Assembly: GCF_027923545.1 (NCBI RefSeq)
Contig: NZ_BROH01000014.1
Location: 55,728-119,727, forward strand
DNA length: 64,000 nucleotides
Direction: 5' to 3'
From: Sinisalibacter aestuarii
GTDB lineage: Bacteria > Pseudomonadota > Alphaproteobacteria > Rhodobacterales > Rhodobacteraceae
Position numbers and translations under genes: made by a program. The notes under the pieces are model-generated. The model saw only the letters and a list, made by a program, of their open reading frames with translations, ran no database searches and was not told where the DNA came from. Shown in pieces: positions 32,344 through 41,634 of this stretch (its first letter is position 1; the number at the start of each line of letters is the position of its first letter).

Positions 32344-32368
32344 CTGTCCTTCATTCCGGAGTTTCCCG

Positions 32369-35300
32369 ATGACCCATCTTGCCCCTGTTGCGCAGGCGTC
32401 CTTGCCTGCGCCCGTTGTTCCGTTGGCAGCAAATCCTGCCCCTGCGATCGTTGCTGTTGCCGAAGCGCTGCAGCCCGATCTGGCGCAAGGACTTCAGATC
32501 GACGCGCTGCACCTGCGCCGCGAGATGGAACATGCCTTTGGCGGTTCCGATGCGACCGGTGCCTGGGACTGGAAGCTCGCCTATGAGGCGGGTGAGGTGG
32601 CGCAGATCCTCTTTCTGCAAAAGTTCGGTCGGGCGCTGCTTGCGCGTGCCGGCTCGCCTGCGGCGCTCTTGCCGATCCTCGCCAAGGTGGCAGGCCTCTT
32701 ACCCACGCACACCCGGCGGTCGGAAGAGATGGAGCGCTTTCAGCAATTCTCGACGCCGCTGCCTATGGGGCTCACGGCTGTGGCGGCAGCACAGCTCACG
32801 CCCCGAGATCTCGTCCTCGAGCCGTCGGCCGGGACCGGGCTTCTGGCGATCCTCGCCGAGATCGCCGGCGGCACTCTGGCTCTGAACGAGTTGGCGGACA
32901 CCCGCGCCGACCTTCTTCGGCTGCTTTTCCCGGGTCGCCCCGTCACCCGGTTCGATGCCGCGCAGATCGATGATCATCTCGGCGAAGAGACCCGCCCGAG
33001 CGTCATCCTGATGAACCCGCCCTTCTCGGCCCAAGCCAATGTCGATGGTCGGTCGACCGAGGCGACGGCCCGGCATCTGCGCTCGGCCCTCGCGCGTCTG
33101 GCCCCCGGCGGACGGCTCGTCGCCATTACCGGAGCTGGTTTCGCGCCGGATGCGCCTGCCTGGGCCGAGACCTTCGGCCGTCTGACCGAGACCGCGCATC
33201 TGGTGTTCTCCGGCGCGGTGTCGGGCGCAGCTTTCGCCAAGCACGGCACCAGCTTCGAGACGCGGATTTCTGTCTTTGACAAATGCCGCGGCGGTGAGCC
33301 GGGCGGCACCACCGCAGACCTGCGCCAGCCCACGTCCCCGGACGTGGCACATCTGATGTCTCGGGTCACTGCCGAGGTCCCGCCGCGCCTGGAGCTTGAT
33401 CCGGCAGCTACCGTGAGTCTGGGCCACACTTCGCTCTTCCCGGGAAGTCCTGCCCCGACCCCCCGCAAACCCGTCAGCCGATCCCGCGCGACCTCCGCAG
33501 CTCAACCGGCGAAATCAGACATACCGATCGAGGTCGAAGACCTAAACTACGCGCTTCGCGACGTCGCCGGGGACGAAGATGCCGCACGGCTGTCCGACGC
33601 GATCTACGAGACATTCCGTTTGCAGGCTATCGACATCCCAGACGCCGCATCGCACCCGACCAAGCTTGTGCAATCGGCGGCCATGGCCTCTGTCGCACCG
33701 CCGAAACCCACGTACCGCCCCAAGCTGCCCCCGGCCATCCTGCGTGACGGCCTGCTGTCAGACGCGCAGCTCGAGACCGTCATCTACGCGGGGGAGGCGC
33801 ATGGCGCGCATCTCACTGGGTCTTGGACCGTCGATGAGACCGGTGACGTGGTCTCCGCTGCACCGGACGATGCCGCTGACGCCGTCCGCTTCCGCCGCGG
33901 CTTCTTCCTCGGCGATGGCACCGGAGCGGGCAAGGGCCGCCAGTCGGCTGGGATCCTGCTCGACAACTGGTGCCAAGGCCGCCGCAAGGCGCTCTGGATC
34001 TCGAAGAGCGACAAGCTTCTGGAGGATGCGCAGCGCGACTGGTCGGCGCTTGGCCAGGAGCGGCTTCTGGTGACGCCGCTGTCGCGTTTCGCACAAGGGC
34101 GCGACATCCCTCTGACCGAGGGCATCCTCTTCACCACCTATGCGACGCTGCGCTCCGAAGAGCGGGCGGCCAAGAAATCCCGCGTCGACCAGATCGTCGA
34201 CTGGCTCGGGGCGGATTTCGACGGGGTGATCCTCTTCGACGAAAGCCATGCTATGGCGAATGCCGCCGGGGGCAAAGGCGAGCGGGGCGATACCATGGCA
34301 TCGCAGCAGGGCAGGGCGGGTCTGCGCCTGCAGCACAAACTTCCGAATGCCCGCGTGGTCTATGTCTCGGCCACGGGCGCGACGACGGTCCACAACCTCG
34401 CCTACGCGCAGCGTCTCGGGCTCTGGGGCGGGGAGGATTTCCCCTTTCAGACCCGGTCGGAATTTGTGGAAGCCATTGAGGCTGGCGGTGTCGCGGCGAT
34501 GGAGGTTCTTGCCCGCGACCTCCGGGCGCTCGGTCTCTACACGGCGCGGTCGCTGTCCTATGACGGTGTCGAATACGAGATGCTCGAACATGCGCTCAGC
34601 CCCGAGCAGCGCGGCATTTACGATGCCTATGCCGGGGCCTTCGCCATCATTCACAACAACCTGATCGCGGCGTTAGATGCGGCGAACATTTCTGGCGAGA
34701 GCGGCACGTTGAACCGTCAGGCGAAATCCGCCGCGCGGTCAGCCTTCGAGAGCGCCAAACAGCGCTTCTTCGGCCATTTGCTCACCTCGATGAAGACCCC
34801 CACGCTGATTGCATCCATCGATGCCGATCTGGCTGCGGGTCATGCGGCGGTCATCCAGATCGTCTCGACGGGCGAGGCACTGATGGAACGCCGCCTGACG
34901 GATATCCCGACTGACGAATGGAACGATATCCGTTGTGACATCACCCCCAGGGAATACGTCCTGGACTACCTTGCCCATTCCTTCCCGGTGCAGCTCTACG
35001 AGCCTTTCACCGACAGCGAAGGTAATCTTTCGTCGCGCCCCGTCACGCGAGACGGCCAACCGGTCGAATGCCGCGAGGCCGTCCGACGGCGCGATGCGCT
35101 GATCGAGAAACTGGCTTCGCTTCCGCCCGTGCCGGGCGCACTCGACCAGATCGTCCAGCGCTTCGGCACCGACCTCGTCGCCGAGGTCACGGGCCGGTCG
35201 CGCCGTATCGTGCGCAAGGGCGAAGGAAGTGCTGCGCGCCTCGTCGTGGAAAATCGGGCGGTCTCGGCCAACCTCGCGGAAACCGCCGCCTTCATGGATG

Positions 35301-36745
35301 ACGAAAAGCCTATCCTGATCTTCTCGGATGCCGGGGGCACCGGGCGCAGCTACCACGCCGATCTCGGGGCGAAGAACCAGCGCTTGCGGGTCCACTACCT
35401 CCTGGAACCCGGCTGGAAGGCAGATGCGGCGATCCAGGGCCTCGGGCGCACCAACCGCACCAATCAGGCGCAGCCGCCGCTGTTCCGGCCGGTCGCCACC
35501 GATGTGAAGGCGGAAAAGCGGTTCCTCTCGACCATCGCGCGTCGTCTCGACACGCTTGGCGCGATCACCCGCGGCCAGCGCCAGACTGGCGGGCAAGGGT
35601 TGTTCCGACCCGAGGACAACCTCGAGTCGCCTTACGCCCGTGATGCTTTGCGCCAACTCTACCGCCGCATCTATCGTGGCGATGTCGTTGGCTGCTCGCT
35701 CGGGGCGTTTGAGGACGCGACAGGTCTCAGCCTGACCGACGACAACGGGCTAAAAGACGACTTGCCGCCGATCACGACTTTCCTCAATCGCCTGCTGGCG
35801 CTGACGATCGACATGCAGGCCGTGCTGTTCGCGGCCTTCGAGGAGCTGCTCGATCAGCGAATTGCGGGTGCTATCGCCGCCGGGGTCTACGATCTCGGGC
35901 TCGAGACACTCCGTGCCGAGAGCTTTCGAGTGACCGACGCACGTGTCATCTACGCCCATCCCGGCTCCGGCGCAGAAACCCAGCTTCTCACCATCGCGGA
36001 GAAACGCCGCAACACGCCGACCTCGCTCGCGGATGCGTTCGACTGGCTGGATGACCCGAAGGCGCGGTGTCTCATCAACAGCCGCTCGGGCCGGGCTGCC
36101 GTGCAGGTTCCCGCCACTAGTCACATGCTGGACGATGGGACCATCGAGCCGCGCCTGCGCCTGATCCGCCCGCTTGATGCCAGCACGGTCCCGGCCAAGG
36201 TCATGGAGGACACCCACTGGCTCGAGGCCGACCGCGCGGCCTTCACTGCGGCGTGGACTGCGGAACTGGCCGAGGTGCCGGAGTTTTCGGGCTCCACGCT
36301 GCACATCGTGGCAGGTCTGCTGCTGCCGATCTGGAAGCAGCTTCCCCAGGATGAAACCCGGGTCTATCGCCTGCAGACCGATGACGGGCAGCGCATCATC
36401 GGCCGCCGCGTCTCGCCTGCCTGGGTCGCGACCACGCTGGCCACCGATGCGCCCAAGCTCTCGGCCGCTCAGATCCATGCCCTCGTTCTGGAGGGCAAGA
36501 CCGTGGTGTGCCTGTCCGAAGGGATGGAATTGTACCGCTCGCGCGTCATGGGCGCGAACCGGATCGAACTGTCGGGCTTCTCGGAGGCAGCCAAGGATCG
36601 GCTCAAGGCCGATGGCTTCTTCTCGGAGATTATCAGTTGGAAGCTTCGGCTGTTTTGCCCGACCGACGCCGATGGCATCGCGATACTGGATCGTCTGCTT
36701 GCACGTTGTCCTGTTGCAAGGCTACATGATCGCGGAGGTTGTTGA
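32369..36745 (+). CDS. Strawberry-notch-family protein with N-terminal methyltransferase domain, 1458 aa
   Basis: Residues about 145-260 form an N6-type DNA methyltransferase-like domain (LEPSAGTG near 150, NPPF near 215). The helicase part follows: Walker A GTGAGKGRQ near 517, a DESH box (ILFDESHAM) near 623, and YVSATGATT near 665. The C-terminal strawberry-notch region includes LEPGWKADAAIQGLGRTNRT near 1020. These giant proteins are hallmarks of alphaproteobacterial plasmids and phages and may mark or unwind incoming DNA, perhaps against restriction; that role is inferred. The gene is intact and full length. Confidence 0.9.
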   Translation: MTHLAPVAQASLPAPVVPLAANPAPAIVAVAEALQPDLAQGLQIDALHLRREMEHAFGGSDATGAWDWKLAYEAGEVAQILFLQKFGRALLARAGSPAALLPILAKVAGLLPTHTRRSEEMERFQQFSTPLPMGLTAVAAAQLTPRDLVLEPSAGTGLLAILAEIAGGTLALNELADTRADLLRLLFPGRPVTRFDAAQIDDHLGEETRPSVILMNPPFSAQANVDGRSTEATARHLRSALARLAPGGRLVAITGAGFAPDAPAWAETFGRLTETAHLVFSGAVSGAAFAKHGTSFETRISVFDKCRGGEPGGTTADLRQPTSPDVAHLMSRVTAEVPPRLELDPAATVSLGHTSLFPGSPAPTPRKPVSRSRATSAAQPAKSDIPIEVEDLNYALRDVAGDEDAARLSDAIYETFRLQAIDIPDAASHPTKLVQSAAMASVAPPKPTYRPKLPPAILRDGLLSDAQLETVIYAGEAHGAHLTGSWTVDETGDVVSAAPDDAADAVRFRRGFFLGDGTGAGKGRQSAGILLDNWCQGRRKALWISKSDKLLEDAQRDWSALGQERLLVTPLSRFAQGRDIPLTEGILFTTYATLRSEERAAKKSRVDQIVDWLGADFDGVILFDESHAMANAAGGKGERGDTMASQQGRAGLRLQHKLPNARVVYVSATGATTVHNLAYAQRLGLWGGEDFPFQTRSEFVEAIEAGGVAAMEVLARDLRALGLYTARSLSYDGVEYEMLEHALSPEQRGIYDAYAGAFAIIHNNLIAALDAANISGESGTLNRQAKSAARSAFESAKQRFFGHLLTSMKTPTLIASIDADLAAGHAAVIQIVSTGEALMERRLTDIPTDEWNDIRCDITPREYVLDYLAHSFPVQLYEPFTDSEGNLSSRPVTRDGQPVECREAVRRRDALIEKLASLPPVPGALDQIVQRFGTDLVAEVTGRSRRIVRKGEGSAARLVVENRAVSANLAETAAFMDDEKPILIFSDAGGTGRSYHADLGAKNQRLRVHYLLEPGWKADAAIQGLGRTNRTNQAQPPLFRPVATDVKAEKRFLSTIARRLDTLGAITRGQRQTGGQGLFRPEDNLESPYARDALRQLYRRIYRGDVVGCSLGAFEDATGLSLTDDNGLKDDLPPITTFLNRLLALTIDMQAVLFAAFEELLDQRIAGAIAAGVYDLGLETLRAESFRVTDARVIYAHPGSGAETQLLTIAEKRRNTPTSLADAFDWLDDPKARCLINSRSGRAAVQVPATSHMLDDGTIEPRLRLIRPLDASTVPAKVMEDTHWLEADRAAFTAAWTAELAEVPEFSGSTLHIVAGLLLPIWKQLPQDETRVYRLQTDDGQRIIGRRVSPAWVATTLATDAPKLSAAQIHALVLEGKTVVCLSEGMELYRSRVMGANRIELSGFSEAAKDRLKADGFFSEIISWKLRLFCPTDADGIAILDRLLARCPVARLHDRGGC

Positions 36746-36748
36746 CCC

Positions 36749-37780
36749 ATGTATTCCGAGACCGAAGACCTCGTGCGCGATCTGGCAGAAAATGCCGAAG
36801 GCGTCTGTCGTGCCTACCTTCCCGCCGGACGGCGGGAAGGATCCTACTGGATCGTCGGCGATCTGCAGAACAACCCCGGCCGGTCGCTCTTCGTGCGGTT
36901 GACGGGCCCTGCGTCGGGACGAGGGGCAGCGGGCAAGTTTATGGATGGGGCCACAGGCGAGCATGGCGATCTCCTGGACATCATCCGCGCCCGGACGGGG
37001 ATCACGCGCTTCCCCGACCTTCTCGCCGAGGCCCGAGCGCATCTTGGCCGTCCGCAGCCGGTCGTCCCGGATAGGCAAGAGCCGAGGAAGGCTAAGGCGC
37101 CCGGTGGCACTCCTGCGGCGGCGGCGCGTTTGTTCGCGGCCTCGAACCCGATCACAGGCACGCTTGCTGAGACCTACCTCCGTTCCCGAGGCATCACCCA
37201 ATTCGGGGCGAACGGCGCCTTACGCTTCCACCCGAAGTGCTGGCATCGGGAAGAGGGGCAGACCCGGAGTATCCCCAGACCTGCGATAATCGCGGCGGTC
37301 ACCGATGGGGCAGGGGCCGTTCAGGGCGTGCATCGCACCTGGTTGGCCGCTGACGGGCAGGGGAAGGCGGCAGTGAAGCCAGAGCGTCGGGCTATGGGTC
37401 ACCTCCTCGGCAATGCTGTCAGGCTGACCCCGCAGGATGACATCCTCGTCATCGGCGAAGGCATCGAGACCATGCTGTCCCTGTCCGAGGCGTTCCCAGG
37501 TCTGCCCGTCTGGGCGGCACTCTCTTCGGGTCACCTCGGGGCGGTCCTGCTGCCAGCGGGGCTGAAGCGCCTCTACATCGCGATCGATCGCGATCCGGCC
37601 GGGCATCGCGCGGCAGAGAAGTTGAGCGCCAGAGCCTCCGAGGTCGGGGTGCGCGTGCGGGTGCTGGAACCGCGGCTCGGGGATTTCAACGATGATCTTC
37701 GGGCGAACGGCAAGGACGCGCTGCGCCAGCATCTGGCAGGTCAGATCGGGCCAGAGGATCGGCATCGCCTATTGGGCTGA
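36749..37780 (+). CDS. Toprim-domain, primase-like protein (DUF7146 type), 343 aa
   Basis: It begins three bases after the strawberry-notch stop. The N-terminal half has a primase-like zinc-less domain (DLVRDLAENAEGVCRAYLP). The toprim core is visible: ILVIGEGIETMLSLSEAF with the catalytic Glu near residue 235, and LYIAIDRDPAGHRAAEKL with the DxD near 275. Toprim primases of this type start synthesis on single strands, useful during plasmid transfer or replication. No helicase domain is fused to it, so it may act with the strawberry-notch helicase. Confidence 0.87.
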   Translation: MYSETEDLVRDLAENAEGVCRAYLPAGRREGSYWIVGDLQNNPGRSLFVRLTGPASGRGAAGKFMDGATGEHGDLLDIIRARTGITRFPDLLAEARAHLGRPQPVVPDRQEPRKAKAPGGTPAAAARLFAASNPITGTLAETYLRSRGITQFGANGALRFHPKCWHREEGQTRSIPRPAIIAAVTDGAGAVQGVHRTWLAADGQGKAAVKPERRAMGHLLGNAVRLTPQDDILVIGEGIETMLSLSEAFPGLPVWAALSSGHLGAVLLPAGLKRLYIAIDRDPAGHRAAEKLSARASEVGVRVRVLEPRLGDFNDDLRANGKDALRQHLAGQIGPEDRHRLLG

Positions 37781-38145
37781 GCTGCATCGCGCAGGGGGGG
37801 GCTGGGAGTGCGGGGCAGGAGGCAGCATCCCAGTCGTGGCACTGGATCGTCGTCCTCACCCCATCCCGGTCCTTGCGCATCCACCCGTCAGCCCTGCGCG
37901 GCCTTCAAGAGATGGGCAGGCCGTCAAAGCGTTTGCCCCTGCAAGGTCGGCAGGGAACCTATTTCCGCCGGCGGCAAAGCCGCCTTTGCATCGCGAGACA
38001 AATAGCTTCCCTGCCGACCTCCTCCACGCTGTTCCGGCCCCGGTGAAGCCGGGGTGAAGGGGCAACCGCTCCGACGGCTCGGGTCTGCCCATGAAGGCCG
38101 CGCGGGATGACGCGCGGACGAGACAGGCCCGGAGGCAAGAAACCG
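37781..38145. other. Gene-free stretch with a large stem-loop upstream of the DUF2493 gene
   Basis: There is no coding frame in these 365 bases. The main feature is the 77-base stem-loop at 37944-38020 (separate entry). Nearer the gene, CCCCGGTGAAGCCGGGG and CCGCGCG-GGATGA-CGCGCGG are two more hairpins, the second about 50 bases before the ATG and followed by CCCGGAG, the probable ribosome site. Confidence 0.5.
37944..38020. repeat. Long nested inverted repeat (77 bases)
   Basis: Fourteen-base perfect arms AGGTCGGCAGGGAA (37944-37957) and TTCCCTGCCGACCT (38007-38020) are continued inward, after two mismatched bases, by TATTT and AAATA. Inside is a separate hairpin GGCGGC-AAA-GCCGCC (37970-37984). 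It has no T run, so it is not a plain terminator. It could be a small mobile repeat, an RNA structure or a recombination site. Confidence 0.65.
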
Positions 38146-39078
38146 ATGACGATCCAGACCCACGACGACGCGTATGAACCCGCCCATAGCGCATCCCAGA
38201 CCGCCCATGCGCTCGACGAGCTTCAGCTCTATGGCTATCGCCCCTTTGACGAGCCCGATCCGCGCCCGATGCCCGATGGGCAGCGCCTCGCCGTCGCCGT
38301 CGCCGACATCTTCGACGCCCTCGTCGCGACCCTGGAAGACACCCGTATGGAACCCGACCTCGAAGAGGTGCTCTGGGGCCAGGTCAACCTCTTCCACCGC
38401 GCCACGGCCCGGATCGAGCGGACGCTCGATGAGAACGAGCAGGCGCAGCGCCGCCTCCAGCGCGAGCAGGACGGCTCCGAAGTGAAGTCCGTCGAACTCG
38501 AGCGCCTGACGGCCGAAGGCCTGACTCTCGTTGAACGGCGCAACTGCATGGACATGATGCGCGATCACGCCGCCACCGAGTTCGTCCATCACACGGGATC
38601 GACCTGGCGCCCCCGCACCGGCTCGATGGTGAACCGCCAGCACATGACCGCATCGCTCATCGACAGCCGCGACTTCCTGGCCGCCAAGCGCCGCGCCGAG
38701 ACCGAGGTAATGCTTCCCGCTGGTCCCAAGGTCGCCCTCACCGGCGGGACCGACTTCAATGATCACCGCCTGATCTGGGGTAAGCTCGACCAGGTCCGGA
38801 CCAAGTATCCAGACATGGTCCTCCTGCACGGTGGAAGCCCCAAAGGCGCAGAACTCATCGCCGCCAAATGGGCAGAGTCTCGGGGCGTGACGCAGGTCGC
38901 CTTCAAGCCTGACTGGACCAAGCACGCCAAGGCCGCGCCCTTCAAACGAAACGATGCGATGCTGGATGTGCTCCCGGTCGGGGTCCTTGTCTTCCCCGGC
39001 ACCGGTATCCAGGAAAACCTCGCCGACAAGGCCAAGAAGCTCGGCATCCCGGTCATGAAGTTCGAGAAGGGGGCGTGA
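38146..39078 (+). CDS. DUF2493 (SLOG-like) plasmid protein, 310 aa
   Basis: The C-terminal third holds the DUF2493 domain: KVALTGGTDFNDHRLIWGKLD, then VLLHGGSPKGAELIAAKWAE and a final VLVFPGTGIQENLADKAKK, a Rossmann-like nucleotide-binding fold related to SLOG and DprA-like domains. The N-terminal part is helical and acidic, with a coiled stretch near residues 90-120. The function is unknown. The ATG at 38146 follows CCCGGAGG and is preferred to an earlier in-frame ATG. Confidence 0.85.
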   Translation: MTIQTHDDAYEPAHSASQTAHALDELQLYGYRPFDEPDPRPMPDGQRLAVAVADIFDALVATLEDTRMEPDLEEVLWGQVNLFHRATARIERTLDENEQAQRRLQREQDGSEVKSVELERLTAEGLTLVERRNCMDMMRDHAATEFVHHTGSTWRPRTGSMVNRQHMTASLIDSRDFLAAKRRAETEVMLPAGPKVALTGGTDFNDHRLIWGKLDQVRTKYPDMVLLHGGSPKGAELIAAKWAESRGVTQVAFKPDWTKHAKAAPFKRNDAMLDVLPVGVLVFPGTGIQENLADKAKKLGIPVMKFEKGA

Positions 39079-39162
39079 GCCCCCGACTTCAATCCGGCAC
39101 AGAACATTGTGGAAACGTCGAAGAGCGCTTGATATTGTGGTCCGGAGAGAGGCGCCAACAAC

Positions 39163-39435
39163 ATGTTCGACATATCGCAGCAAATGGAAGTGTTCCCGAC
39201 AACGGTCGATCTCAAGCGGATCGACCCGTCTCTCAACATGCGGCGCTTCTATCGAATGAGCGTTCAGCCGGACCTGTTTGGCGGCGCATGCCTTGTGCGG
39301 GAATGGGGCCGTATCGGGTATAGAGGGCAGATGCTAATCGAACAGCATGATGACGAGGGCAGGGCGGTCAACGCTCTGATGAAGCTGTCGGCGACGAAGC
39401 AGCGGCGGGGCTACAAATTATTGGGCGAAATTTGA
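39163..39435 (+). CDS. WGR-domain protein, 90 aa
   Basis: The whole protein is one WGR domain, with VDLKRIDPSLNMRRFYRMSV at the start and LVREWGRIGYRGQ in the middle. WGR domains bind nucleic acid in PARPs and in many bacterial proteins. No other domain is fused. It closes the maintenance module. Downstream to 39696 nothing convincing is seen apart from a 51-codon open frame at 39448 without support. Confidence 0.85.
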   Translation: MFDISQQMEVFPTTVDLKRIDPSLNMRRFYRMSVQPDLFGGACLVREWGRIGYRGQMLIEQHDDEGRAVNALMKLSATKQRRGYKLLGEI

Positions 39436-39696
39436 AGAAGCGGCCCGATGCAGCCACTGACCTTGAACTCAAACGCTGCACTGTCATTTCCCAAGAGATG
39501 TATTGCTTTGAAGCGATATGCGAAAGGCTGTGAACGTGAAGCGCAAGCCGACCAAGCACGTGATCTAGAGCAGGAGCGGCAGGTGTACGAACGCATGCTT
39601 TAGAGACAGTCTGAGGCATCTCGTCAATACAGCGTGGGTAAATTTAAGTCAGCTTGAGCACTTGCTGGGTGAAGAAGCTATTGAGGTTGTGAATTT

Positions 39697-40485
39697 TTAT
39701 CGCGCCATCATGTATTCGCTCTTCAGGACCAGCAAGGTCATGACCTCGTCGTCACCCACACGGAACGACTGCTCAGCAAGCTCATACCGATCGGCGCCCT
39801 CTGTATCGAACCAGGTGTCCGCGTCCATAAGAGACAGCGAGATGTCGTCCCGGGCTCCCTTGTGCAGGATATCGTGAGCGTTGCTCTGCGGGTCAAGTGT
39901 TCGACGCAGGAACCATCGCTCCCCGACGCTCTTCGATCTCTTGAACCAGTTGAGGCCGCCGCGGCTGTAAGAGGCCAGGAGGCTCGGCTCGAAATCCAGA
40001 TCCACCAAGCGATACGCCATGGCCGTCTTGCTGACAGAAAAGGCGTCCGAAAGAAGACGGACGGTGCGCATATCGAATTTCCTGAAGTCATTCAGTGCGC
40101 TCTTGAGCATGAACTCCGGCATCAACAGCTCTGAGGCGAACCGGTTGGCGCCCTTCTCTCGGGACATTCCTCGTTCCCGCCCCTTGCTACCCCCGATATC
40201 CTCTTTTGCACAAAACAGATGTTCTCCCCTGTGCCATTCCCAGTGCCCCAGTTCGTGTGCGAGGGAGAACCTCTGGCGCCGTAGATTTCCATGCGCGTCA
40301 TTCACGGCGATTATCGCGCGGCCGACGTCAGCTCGACCATGGATGCAAGCCTCACATCCGTCCATTTCCCGGTAGTCAACCTTGGCACCTTGAAGCCAGG
40401 CAATGGCTTCAAGGTTGATGTCTTCCGGTCGCTTCAGGCGCAAAGCCTGGAGGATCTCCTCAGCACGACGCGGAGAATGAGTCAT
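39697..40485 (-). CDS. ImmA/IrrE-type metallopeptidase, 262 aa
   Basis: The zinc motif is RFSLAHELGHWEWHRG near residue 75, and EKGANRFASELLMPEFML near 110 is the typical second half of the ImmA/IrrE (peptidase M78) domain. The C-terminal half is a larger, unassigned region. The family cuts regulators such as phage repressors. Its start overlaps the end of the upstream gene, in a three-gene operon behind a sigma-like protein. Confidence 0.87.
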   Translation of the reverse strand: MTHSPRRAEEILQALRLKRPEDINLEAIAWLQGAKVDYREMDGCEACIHGRADVGRAIIAVNDAHGNLRRQRFSLAHELGHWEWHRGEHLFCAKEDIGGSKGRERGMSREKGANRFASELLMPEFMLKSALNDFRKFDMRTVRLLSDAFSVSKTAMAYRLVDLDFEPSLLASYSRGGLNWFKRSKSVGERWFLRRTLDPQSNAHDILHKGARDDISLSLMDADTWFDTEGADRYELAEQSFRVGDDEVMTLLVLKSEYMMAR

Positions 40486-40895
40486 TCTTCATCGCCGTTT
40501 TTGTCAGGCCAAGCGTCATCGTCGAACAGGTCTTCCAAGTCCTTCTCGATCCCTTTTCTGTCTCTCTCCGACAGCTTCTTTCCATGACGAGCGGCCACCG
40601 TATCGGGCATGAAGTTGCCAGGCCTGTTCGCAGGCCTGCGTTGAGCCATGGAGACGACATTCTGGTCGCGCGTTGCACGACCTTGCTCAGCTGCGGCCTT
40701 GGCTTCCTTCATTGCCATTTCGGCGACCTCGTCTTTCGCGGTCTCCAGCCAAACTCTCATGCGATCACCGAAAGCAGCAATGTCCTCCCCGGCCTCTTCA
40801 GCCTCTTTTCGAATATCCTCGTCTGAAGCGTTCGTGATAGCTTCGTCGATTTCCTCCGCCAGGCGATCTTGAAAGGTTTTCTTATCCTTCGCCAT
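40482..40895 (-). CDS. Acidic, coiled small protein between sigma-like and ImmA genes, 137 aa
   Basis: It overlaps both neighbours by a few bases. The sequence is strongly charged with long helices (FQDRLAEEIDEAIT, MAMKEAKAAAEQGR) and an acidic end (LEDLFDDDAWPDKNGDEE). No family is recognised. Its position between a sigma-like factor and a protease suggests an anti-sigma or adaptor that is cleaved to release the sigma factor. That is inference from context. Confidence 0.65.
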   Translation of the reverse strand: MAKDKKTFQDRLAEEIDEAITNASDEDIRKEAEEAGEDIAAFGDRMRVWLETAKDEVAEMAMKEAKAAAEQGRATRDQNVVSMAQRRPANRPGNFMPDTVAARHGKKLSERDRKGIEKDLEDLFDDDAWPDKNGDEE

Positions 40896-41472
40896 TGAGC
40901 ATCTCTTTCATTTCCGGGTGGGCGTTGCGTGTCCTTTTGACCCGCTGCACCACCGTGTTGTATTCCCTTTCATTCCAGTCGAGGCCCGTCATGATCTCGG
41001 ACTTCGATTGCCCTTCCTCCAGAGCCAGGAGGTATAGCTGTGAATCGTCATCACCCTCGAAGAGCGCCATGAAGCGGGCCATAAATTCTTTCTCGAAGAG
41101 CTGCCCTTCTTGGTTGCACGACGAGGCAATGTCCTTCGCGGCCTCCATGTCTTTGTCGGCGTTCTTGCGAAACCCGATCTTAGGCCGCTCCGATGCAATG
41201 CTCCGCATCACGCCGGAGAGAAAGTCCATAAGCGCAACACCTTTGGGCCATTGGCGTGTCCCGGTGATCTCACTTTTCATCACCCTCATGACGGCCTCTT
41301 GAAGGACCTCCTCCTCGTCGCCGACTCGGTTGTTCCGAATGCACCAGTTGCGCGCCTTCTGAAGGAGCTTTCTGAGTGCGACATCATCGCGGAAGAGAAG
41401 GTCCAGTTCGTCAGTGAATTCCTTGAGGGTATTGAACTCTTGGGGTGTGTCTTTCGCCATGCCAATCGCCAT
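40882..41472 (-). CDS. Sigma-70-like protein (ECF-type), about 196 aa
   Basis: The helical N-terminal half (EEVLQEAVMRVMKSEITG near residue 55) resembles region 2. The C-terminal half (LALEEGQSKSEIMTGLDWNEREYNTVVQRVKR) resembles region 4 with a helix-turn-helix for the -35. Several starts are possible; the ATG at 41472 is chosen, with another at 41460. It heads an operon with an unknown protein and an ImmA-type protease. Function as a real sigma factor is likely but not proven. Confidence 0.7.
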   Translation of the reverse strand: MAIGMAKDTPQEFNTLKEFTDELDLLFRDDVALRKLLQKARNWCIRNNRVGDEEEVLQEAVMRVMKSEITGTRQWPKGVALMDFLSGVMRSIASERPKIGFRKNADKDMEAAKDIASSCNQEGQLFEKEFMARFMALFEGDDDSQLYLLALEEGQSKSEIMTGLDWNEREYNTVVQRVKRTRNAHPEMKEMLNGEG

Positions 41473-41634
41473 CTTCGCTGCTCTTAATATACATATGCGC
41501 ACGCAGCGACCTATCGCAGTCAAGAAAATTCAAAAAAATATCAAGGCTAAGAACGCGAACCCTCTTGTGCCGCGCATACACCATTGATGGCGCCTGCTGC
41601 GGGCGTCGAGCAGACAAGAAAAGGATTTGCTGCC

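Noticed and set aside
39448..39603. A 51-codon plus-strand frame downstream of the WGR gene
   Set aside because: No ribosome site, no recognisable fold, and other frames in the same stretch are equally open.
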